NCBI RefSeq assembly: GCF_029852145.1
Contig: NC_079976.1
Location: forward strand, 22,172,617-22,236,616
Origin: Microplitis mediator
Taxonomy: Eukaryota; Arthropoda; Insecta; Hymenoptera; Braconidae
Direction of reading: 5' to 3'
DNA: 64,000 nucleotides
Below, piece after piece: positions 57,301 through 64,000 of this stretch. Below the pieces are notes generated by a model. That model ran no database searches. It was not told the DNA's origin and saw nothing but the letters and a program-made list of their open reading frames with translations. The position numbers and the translations under genes were made by a program. Position 1 is the stretch's first letter. Every line of letters begins with the position of its first letter.

Positions 57301-58976
57301 AGAAAATCACATGGGAATCCATCCGAAAAAGCCATGTAGGAACCCGCATAGAATCTAGGCTGGATTTCCATCTGGATTTTTTTGCCAGGGTAAGAACATA
57401 ATATTAACTTAAACATATCTATTTTTTTTCAGGCAATCGGTACCGGGAATTATTTGTAAATGTTTATAGACTATAAAACTAGCGCTAAATTCGTACAAGT
57501 ACATATAGTACAAAAAGCAATAATTTTTCGACTATCTAATAATTTTATTTGGATATAAAGCCTGCAAATAATTTGTTCATGTAGATTGAGTTTTAGATAA
57601 AATCATTTTTAAATTATCTCATTTATTAAATTAGGTATACAGCTATCAATTATATTGCACATATACATCTACTAAAAAAAATCTGCGATCCAGCAATTGT
57701 TTTATGATTTTTATAAGATACATAATTTGTACGGAGCTCGTATAAGTGCATTCCTTCCGAAATATTGCAGCTGAGATTATCTCATTATTGAAATGCCTAT
57801 AAAGCCTGCCATTAGTTCGTGCATGCACGGTTGTACAATAATCAGCGGTTTAGCTATCATTTAATATGTTTAATTAGGAATGAGATCTACAATTGATTCA
57901 TACATGTATGGTGCTGCAAAAATCTACGACTTACCCATAATTACAATTTTTTTAAATTAAATATGACATGCAACTGACTCACTTGTACTTATATGTACGG
58001 TTCTTCGAGAAACAACGACCTAACAATTAGAAATAAGACCTGTAATCAAATTAGACTCGGCGACATTAATTTGTACCGGTTCGTGTTGCCCTCGGCTAGA
58101 TGGTTCTAAAGGAGATGTATTGAAATATCGAACCGAGAGCAACACGTCCCAGTACAAATTAATGATGCTGAACAGCGTACATGTACAGTTCTGCAAGGAC
58201 CGGTGTTCTGGCCATCATTTAATTTTTTTTTTTTTAATAAATATGACTTACAATAAACTCATGCATGTACGGTTCTGCAAAACACAGTGACTTCGCCATC
58301 ATTTGATTTTCTTATAATTAAGTACAAGCCAGCAATTATTTTATTATTTCATCATTTTCATTGTATACGAAATCGATAATCACTTGGTAAATATCCATTG
58401 TGTTTATAAAATTTGTGATACTAATTGTCCGAAAATGTGAATAAATCAGATTTTGCAGTTAGATCAGAAATGAGACCTTAGTCAAAAAATTTACAACATT
58501 AAGAATCCGATGATTTCAATTAGATAGAAAATCTGTAATAATTCCGTACATGAACGGATGTGTAAATGCCTTCGTTTGATAGATACCTGTACATGCACTT
58601 AACATCTTAAGTAAATACAGTCAGACCACGTTATAAGCCTATCATTCTGTCTTTTTCATAAACCAGGTATCACGATAATTTGAAAGAAAAACTAATAATC
58701 TTATAAGAAGGCCCTACTGCATTCCAACTAAGCGAAAATTATACTAATATTCTCTCAAGAACTTGAATATATAATATAAATTAAATAATAAAAAAAACTA
58801 AGTTGCCTAATTTTTGTTGTATTAATGGAAGCGATAACTTACACGACAAGCTGTCCATGTTTATTAAATGTAGGAGTATTTATTTGATAATAGGAAAACC
58901 CATTAGCTACCCATTTTCGATCCCATGCTTCACCTGAACGGGTCCTTTTTAATTTTCGCGGTGTTTCTGAATCCAT
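54036..58976 (-). CDS. MULE-type transposase with FLYWCH-like finger, 534 aa, six exons
   Basis: Exons are 58843-58976, 56510-56743, 55958-56375, 55266-55463, 54628-54979 and 54036-54304. All five introns have GT and AG ends and the phases add up to an uninterrupted 535-codon frame. Residues about 15-90 form a FLYWCH-like zinc domain (WDRKWVANGFSYY, YVRCIKYV, CRCTASG, NKHNHD) for DNA binding. The catalytic domain is of the MULE class: D230 in IFIDATFKAVP, the PIFWSIMTNK block, D301 in FYMSDFE, the C322-x2-H325 motif in HCFFHYAQ, and a later NYEESYNRNL motif (E424). The third acidic catalytic residue is not assigned with certainty. It is intact, so the element may be autonomous. Introns contain MITEs and further GTACATGTAC repeats. 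The ATG at 58976 is the first in the frame. Confidence 0.88.
54428..54571. mobile_element. 144-bp MITE in transposase intron 5
   Basis: CCCTGCTTAAAAAATCC mirrors GGATTTTTTAATCAGG, with TA on both sides (54426-27, 54572-73). The interior has further short inverted words. Confidence 0.8.
54628..54979 (-). CDS. Transposase exon 5
   Basis: Entered after TTAATTCTAG; carries the helical region and the NYEESYNRNLNDLL motif; leaves after one base of a codon at ATAG|GTAAAA. Confidence 0.82.
55054..55174. mobile_element. 121-bp MITE in transposase intron 4
   Basis: Flanked by TA; its ends (CCAAAGTGGCAATATTGATC and GATAGCTACTAGGG) correspond to the two ends of the 26900-30400 element, so it is a short form of that family. 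Confidence 0.7.
55266..55463 (-). CDS. Transposase exon 4
   Basis: Entered after ATTTTTTCAG; contains the PIFWSIMTNK block, the second catalytic Asp (MSDFE) and CFFH; leaves in phase 0 at CAA|GTAAGT. Confidence 0.85.
55500..55870. repeat. GTACATGTAC units within transposase intron 3
   Basis: Four units (near 55520, 55605, 55688 and 55838) with the same GATAGACAGCTC and CTAATTA.CTGGTA phrases as the terminal arms. Confidence 0.75.
55958..56375 (-). CDS. Transposase exon 3
   Basis: Entered after AATATTTCAG; contains the linker and the first catalytic Asp (FIDATFK); leaves in phase 0 at GCT|GTAAGT. Confidence 0.85.
56510..56743 (-). CDS. Transposase exon 2
   Basis: Entered after TTGTTTTAG; carries the C, C and HNH ligands of the FLYWCH-like domain; leaves at CA|GTAAAT. 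Confidence 0.85.
56763..57390. mobile_element. Repeat-rich TIR element(s) in transposase intron 1
   Basis: Dense CATGTAGGAATCC/GGATTCC.ATGTGAAT words in both orientations. Flanked by TA, with CCC(T)-type ends (CCCTTTTAGG at 56763 and CCAGGG at 57390). A second possible end at 57123 (TTTTAGGG, TA) means two adjacent MITEs are also possible. Confidence 0.5.
57391..58842. repeat. Transposase intron 1, remaining part: degenerate arm-like repeats
   Basis: Diverged units with TTCATACATGTA.GGTTCTGCA and CATGTACGGTTCTGCAA phrases recur at 57900, 58000, 58180, 58265 and 58550. A strong hairpin lies at 58058-58172. No coding sequence. Confidence 0.55.
58058..58172. repeat. Hairpin within transposase intron 1
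   Basis: CATTAATTTGTACCGG, then CGTGTTGCCCTCGG, pairs with CCGAGAGCAACACG and CCCAGTACAAATTAATG. The stem is about 45 bp with a few mismatches; the loop is about 25-30 nt. Confidence 0.7.
58843..58976 (-). CDS. Transposase exon 1
   Basis: Starts MDSETPRKLKRTRSG (a basic, NLS-like start) and enters the zinc domain; ends in phase 2 at CGT|GTAAGT. Confidence 0.85.
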
Positions 58977-59224
58977 AATTTTTTTGATTAATCACGGCAC
59001 TCGATTAAATTATATTTGATGCAAACACGAAAAAAGCATTAACAATCTCTACCTATTTAGATCTATCGTGAATAAAATGAAAAATTATTTGACTGTCATT
59101 TGTTTTAAATCAAACAAAAAGACAGTGCCGTATATTTTATCAAGGCCATTCTCAAACAATGTTCCCTTTTTTCAGTAAAAGTTTCCATTTTTTTAATTAA
59201 TTAATCAAATCTTAATACAGTTAT

Positions 59225-59475
59225 AACAAGTAAAAAGCTTTTTATATTTTAAAAAATTGAGTATATTTTTAAAGATTGGGTATATTTTCAAACTATGTAC
59301 TTTATAATTGTATATTTAAATTTATAGAAACGCTCTCTGATTCGCGCCAAAACCTTTCCGTCGTATCATTCGTTCTGTATGATTGAAAAATTTATTGTTC
59401 CGTATAAGACTTAAAGGTGCCGAATCACATTTTTATACAGACATGGAAATGTTTCGCGCTAAAACACTTTCAAAC
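59225..59475 (+). promoter_or_regulatory. Upstream block X, copy 2 (inverted relative to copy 1)
   Basis: Inverted match to 41010-41280. It sits between the transposase start and the right arm. Whether it is a promoter or an inner remnant of an older terminus cannot be settled by eye. Confidence 0.45.
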
Positions 59476-59484
59476 GCACATTAT

Positions 59485-62400
59485 TAGTTAAGAGCTGCCT
59501 TTCAAATGAATCTACATATCTGAACTAATTGATAGCAATGTATTCAATGAAAAGTACCAGGTCATTAAACAAGAGATGTCTATCGAATAGATGTACATGT
59601 ACGAGGCAATTAGATCGGTGCTATCTATAAAAAAAATGTCCATGTACGGAATGATTAATAGCAATTTATTCAATAAAAAATTACCAGTTATTAGTCAAGA
59701 GTTTAATGAATGTACATGTACGAACTAATTGATTGTAATTAATTCAATAATATAAGACCTCGTTATTAGCTTAGATGTGTCTTTCATATGCATCTAAATA
59801 TCTAAACTAATCGATAGCAATGTATTCAATGAAAAGTACCGGGTATTTGGACAAGAGATGTCTATCGAATAGCTGTACATGTACGAGACAATTAGATCGG
59901 TGCTATCTATAAAAAAAATGTCCATGTACGGAATGATTAATAGCAATTTATTCAATAAAAAATTACCAGTTATTAGTCAACAGCTCAATGAATGTACATG
60001 TACGAACTAATTGATTGTAATTAATTCAATAATATATGACCTCATTATTAGCTAAGATGTGTCTTTCATATGTATCTAAATATCTAAACTAATCGATAGC
60101 AATGTATTCAATGAAAAGTACCGGGTATTTGGACAAGAGCTGTCTATCGAATAGCTGTACATGTACGAGGCAATTGATAGCAATTTATTCAATATATAAA
60201 AAATCACCAGGTAATTAGACAAGAGCTGTCTATCGAACTGATGTACATGTACGAGGCAATTAGACCAGTGCTATCAATAAAATAATTTCCATGTACGAAA
60301 TGATTAATAGTAATTTATTCAATAAAAAATTACCAGTTATTAGTCAACAGCTTAATGAATGTACATGTACGAATTAATTGATTGTAATTAATTCAATAAT
60401 ATATGACCTCGTTATTAGTTAAGATGTGTCTTTCAGATGAATCTAAATATCTAAACTAATCGATAGCAATGTATTCAATGAAAAGTACCAGGTAATTAGA
60501 CAAGAGCTGTCTATCGAACTGATGTACATGTACGAGGCAATTAGACCAGTGCTATCAATAAAATAATTTCCATGTACGAAATGATTAATAGTAATTTATT
60601 CAATGAAAAATTACCAGTTATTAGTCAAGAGTTTAATGAATGTACATGTACGAACTAATTGATTGATTGTAATTAATTCAATAATATAAGACCTCGTTAT
60701 TAGCTTAGATGTGTCTTTCATATGTATCTAAATATCTAAACTAATCGATAGCAATGTATTCAATGAAAAGTACCGGGTATTTGGACAAGAGCTGTCTATC
60801 GAATAGCTGTACACGTACGAGGCAATTGATAGCAATTTATTCAATAAAAAATCACCAGGTAATTAGACAAGAGCTGTCTATCGAACTGATGTACATGTAC
60901 GAGGCAATTAGACCAGTGCTATCAATAAAAAATTTTCTATGTACGAAATCATTAATAGTAATTTAATAAATAAAAAATTACCAGTTATTAGTCAACAGCT
61001 TAATGAATGTACATGTACGAACTAATTGATTGTAATTAATTCAATAATATATGACCTCGTTATTAGCTAAGATGTGTCTTTCAGATGAATCTAAATATCT
61101 AAACTAATCGATAGCAATGTATTCAATGAAAATCACCAGGTAATTAGACAAGAGCTGTCTATCGAACTGATGTACATGTACGAGGCAATTAGACCAGTGC
61201 TATCAATAAAAAATTTTCTATGTACGAAATCATTAATAGTAATTTAATAAATAAAAAATTACCAGTTATTAGTCAACAGCTTAATGAATGTACATGTACG
61301 AACTAATTGATTGTAATTAATTCAATAATATATGACCTCGTTATTAGCTAAGATGTGTCTTTCAGATGAATCTAAATATCCAAACTAATCGATAGCAATG
61401 TATTCAATGAAAAGTACCAGGTAATTAGACAAGAGCTGTCTATCGAACTGATGTACATGTACGAAGCAATTAGACCAGTGCTATCAATAAAATAAATTTC
61501 CATGTAAGGAATGGTTAATAGTAATGTAATCAATAAAAAATTACCAGTTATTAGTCAAGAGTTTAGTGAATGGTGACAGGTAATTAAACAAGAGCTGTCT
61601 ATCGAACTGATGTACATGTACGAAGCAATTAGACCAGTGCTATCAATAAAATAAATTTCCATGTAAGGAATGGTTAATAGTAATGTAATCAATAAAAAAT
61701 TACCAGTTATTAGTCAAGAGTTTAGTGAATGGTGACAGGTAATTAGACAAGAGCTGTCTATCGAACTGATGTACATGTACGAGGCAATTAGACCAGTGCT
61801 ATCAATAAAATAATTTCCATGTACGAAATGATTAATAGTAATTTATTCAATAAAAAATTACCAGTTATTAGTCAAGAGTTTAATGAATGTACATGTACGA
61901 ACTAATTGATTGTAATTAATTCAATAATATAAGACCTCGTTATTAGCTTAGATGTGTCTTTCATATGTATCTAAATATCTAAACTAATCGATAGCAATGT
62001 ATTCAATGAAAAGTACCGGGTATTTGGACAAGAGCTGTCTATCGAATAGCTGTACACGTACGAGGCAATTGATAGCAATTTATTCAATATATAAAAAATC
62101 ACCAGGTAATTAGACAAGAGCTGTCTATCGAACTGATGTACATGTACGAGGCAATTAGACCAGTGCTATCAATAAAAAATTTTCCATGTACGAAATCATT
62201 AATAGTAATTTAATAAATAAAAAATTACCAGTTATTAGTCAACAGCTTAATGAATGTACATGTACGAACTAATTGATTGTAATTATTTCAATAATATATG
62301 ACCTCGTTATTAGCTAAGATGTGTCTTTCATATGTATCTAAATATCTAAACTAATCGATAGCAATGTATTCAATGAAAAGTACCGGGTATTGGGACAAGA

Positions 62401-63336
62401 GCTGTCTATCGAATAGATGTACATGTACGAGGCAATTGATAACAATTTATTCAATAAAAAATCACTAGGCAATTAGGCGAGTGTTGTCTATCGAATAAAT
62501 GTACAAGTACGAAGTAAATACAGAATACATATTAAAAAAAAATCAACCGGTAATGAGACAAGAGTTTTTTTTATTAATTAAATGTACATGTACAAATCTA
62601 TTGTAGGCAATAAAATAATCAAATTTTTGGCGTTGTAATTTTTTTATAATATTTATATGTACAAATCGAAAGCTCGCTTATTGTAGCATTTCATCGAAAT
62701 TCGAATTTGACGTGTAGAATAGCAGCCATCTATTCGCTTATGTAGAACTATATTTCGTACCAATCTTATTTTATTTCATCGACATAGATATTAGTTTGTC
62801 GTGACGGCGCCACATATTTTCTTCCGAGATCCCAGTGGTTCGCAATCATTCCTTATTTCACTTGCATTTTTTTTTTAGGTAGAATTCCGCTCACTCAATG
62901 CCCAGAAAAAAAAGGGAGGATAACTTCAGTCAATAATCTAGAATTCTACAGTAAAATTAGTATTATCATAACAGTTTTATTATCTGGTTACTGTTATGAT
63001 AATACTAATTTTACTGTAGAATTCTAGATTATTGACTGAAGTTATCCTCCCTTTTTTTTCTGGGCATTTTATAACTTTGACGAATTGTCACTTGGACGAA
63101 TCGTGAATTCTGCGAAGTATGATTTCAGCATTTTTTAACTTTGACATTTTTTCAATTGGTCGAATTGTTACTTGGGCGTGTTTTTATTCCAACGTATTGA
63201 AACATTTGCATTTTGTGACTTCAACATTTTGTCACTTCGGCTATATGTGATTTAGGCATTTTGTTGCTTCATGGAAACGTATTTTGGCGAAATATACACT
63301 GGTCAGAATGTGATGTGGGGATTTTGCCTGCAACCC
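59485..63336. repeat. Right terminal inverted arm of the giant MULE
   Basis: Mirror of the left arm: the same units in complement (GAGCTGTCTATCGAACTGAT, GTACATGTACGAGGCAATTA, GACCAGTGCTATCAATAAA) run from 59485 to about 62510, then the unique mirrored block and the shared about 275-bp end. It is longer than the left arm and has an extra palindrome at 62905-63065. Confidence 0.88.
62905..63065. repeat. Palindrome present only in the right arm
   Basis: GGGAGGATAACTTCAGTCAA mirrors TTGACTGAAGTTATCCTCCC around a short loop near 62978. The sequence matches the zone just inside the ends of the foldback at 23963-25705. In the left arm the equivalent point (33606) passes directly from the end module to the unique block. 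Confidence 0.75.
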
Positions 63337-63828
63337 CAAATTGACGTACAGAGAAACAAAAAAAAAGCAAATTGTAGCTGAATAAGTTTCCTAAGCGAGC
63401 CATCAATTTGTTTTTTTTTAATTTTTCCCGGCCCCGTAAACCTTAAAAACAAAACCAAAAAATTTAGAAAAATTTTGTCTCGACCTTCTTCTTATGATTT
63501 CGCAAAAACCATGGCTCAATAAAATATTTTGCTTAAAGATCTTCAAACTAGAGATTTCAAGCTTCAATTTGCTTTTTTTGTTTTTTCAATACGATCATTT
63601 TTAACGAAAATACAGCCTTCCAAAAATCACTAAAAAATTTATAAAATTTTTTTGTTCCTTTAATTTTTTGGATAAGTGTATTTGAAAATCTGAAGCGTTT
63701 ATTTGAAAATTCAAAAGCGTGTATTTTAAATTCTATACGATCGTTACAATGAAATTTCAAACACAATTGTATGTGTTTATTGCGTTATATACAATGTTTT
63801 GAAAATTCAAACAATTATTTTAACAGTG

Positions 63829-64000
63829 TATATCACATTTAATACTGTATCATTTTATCATTTATTATACTGTCAATGATGTTCAGTTCAGTCACAAGTT
63901 TTATTTACTTTATATTATTGAGGAAATAAAAACTTAACAATAATAAAGTCTGATGTACACCTCTCACATTACTCACACAGATATTATATATTCCACTACA
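63829..64000. other. Flanking AT-rich DNA
   Basis: Nothing recognised after the outer element's right end. Confidence 0.3.

Larger units (their letters stand above)
33332..63336. mobile_element. Giant Mutator-like (MULE) DNA transposon, 30,005 bp including two later insertions
   Basis: The ends GGCTTGCAGGCAAAATCCCC and the complement of ...TTTTGCCTGCAACCC are flanked by the 8-bp duplication CAAATTGA (33324-31, 63337-44). The interrupted target, read on the mirrored arm of the outer element near 32290, has a single CAAATTGA, which confirms the insertion. Inverted arms extend inward about 3.0 kb (left) and 3.9 kb (right). Inside are a MULE transposase gene (54036-58976) and an accessory gene (38904-40888), both minus strand. 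A pogo-type element and a Ty3/gypsy element inserted later; without them the length is about 18.3 kb. The transposase family and the long TIRs support a MULE; the 8-bp duplication is slightly shorter than the usual 9 bp but within the reported range. Confidence 0.88.
31721..63828. mobile_element. Outer palindromic element, host of the 30-kb MULE
   Basis: The termini CACTGTCAAAAAAATTG and its mirrored CAATTATTTTAACAGTG are flanked by TA (31719-20, 63829-30). The arm 31721-32315 is the inverted counterpart of 63345-63828. The remaining 32316-33331 is itself a palindrome (GGCCGCACAGTAATTTAAA near 32380 versus AAATTACTGTGCGGCC near 33237), with a small MITE in one half. The giant transposon splits it between 33331 and 63337. 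Its own length is about 2.1 kb. A solo piece of the arm lies at 28917-29060. The superfamily is probably Tc1/mariner-like by TA duplication; non-coding. Confidence 0.8.

Noticed and set aside
60754..60966. 70-aa ORF in the right arm
   Set aside because: Translation of the repeat units; no gene context.
33900..62600. CRISPR-like interpretation of the GTACATGTAC array
   Set aside because: Repeats and spacers are both repeated and degenerate, the context is a eukaryotic transposon, and no cas genes are present.

Overview
This window reads as an AT-rich insect nuclear genome, most likely a parasitoid wasp (Hymenoptera). That assignment is inference. It rests on a eukaryotic 18S rRNA gene, spliceosomal GT-AG introns, insect-type transposons (pogo/Tigger, Ty3/gypsy, a Mutator-like element) and a gene joining ankyrin repeats to a C-terminal PRANC-like tail, a combination known from poxviruses, Wolbachia and parasitoid wasps. 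Almost all other sequence is mobile or repeat DNA, much of it nested.

Layout. 1-1395: 5' portion of an 18S rRNA gene on the minus strand, followed by spacer to about 3.5 kb. 4.5-7.3 kb: a foldback repeat holding a hyper-AT element that contains a piece of 5S rRNA. 7964-9286: an intact ankyrin/PRANC gene (-). 11-14.7 kb: small inverted-repeat elements, a direct duplication and a CA microsatellite. 15.0-22 kb: an ankyrin gene broken twice by nested transposons; removing the first insert restores the ankyrin frame. 22.9-23.4 kb: two exons of a FLYWCH zinc-finger gene. 23.7-26 kb: a minisatellite split by a 1.7-kb foldback transposon. 26.9-31.4 kb: further nested inverted-repeat elements, one with a tRNA-like segment.

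31721-63828 is a nest within a nest. A palindromic element with TA target duplications (ends 31721 and 63828) was hit by a 30,005-bp transposon (33332-63336, 8-bp duplication CAAATTGA). The 30-kb element has inverted arms of about 3-3.9 kb built from tandem repeats centred on the palindrome GTACATGTAC. It carries two multi-exon minus-strand genes. One is a six-exon, apparently intact 534-aa MULE-type transposase with a FLYWCH-like finger (54036-58976). The other is a three-exon 599-aa protein with a FAR1/ZSWIM-like zinc domain, thirteen identical-length 29-aa repeats and a PHD-like finger (38904-40888). It was itself invaded by a deleted pogo/Tigger element (37502-38672) and by a complete Ty3/gypsy retrotransposon (43149-53696) whose LTRs look identical. 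Without these two insertions it is about 18.3 kb. The 1.7-kb foldback at 23963-25705 has the same ends and its own 8-bp duplication, so the family has transposed at least twice here.

Within the retrotransposon, Gag and Pol are joined by a textbook -1 slippery site (A AAA AAC directly before the gag stop). A third ORF downstream of pol encodes zinc knuckles rather than an envelope and starts just after a splice-acceptor-like sequence. I consider the giant MULE, with its palindrome arrays and PHD/repeat accessory gene, the most likely undescribed system in the window. All calls come from reading the sequence; no alignment or database search was run.
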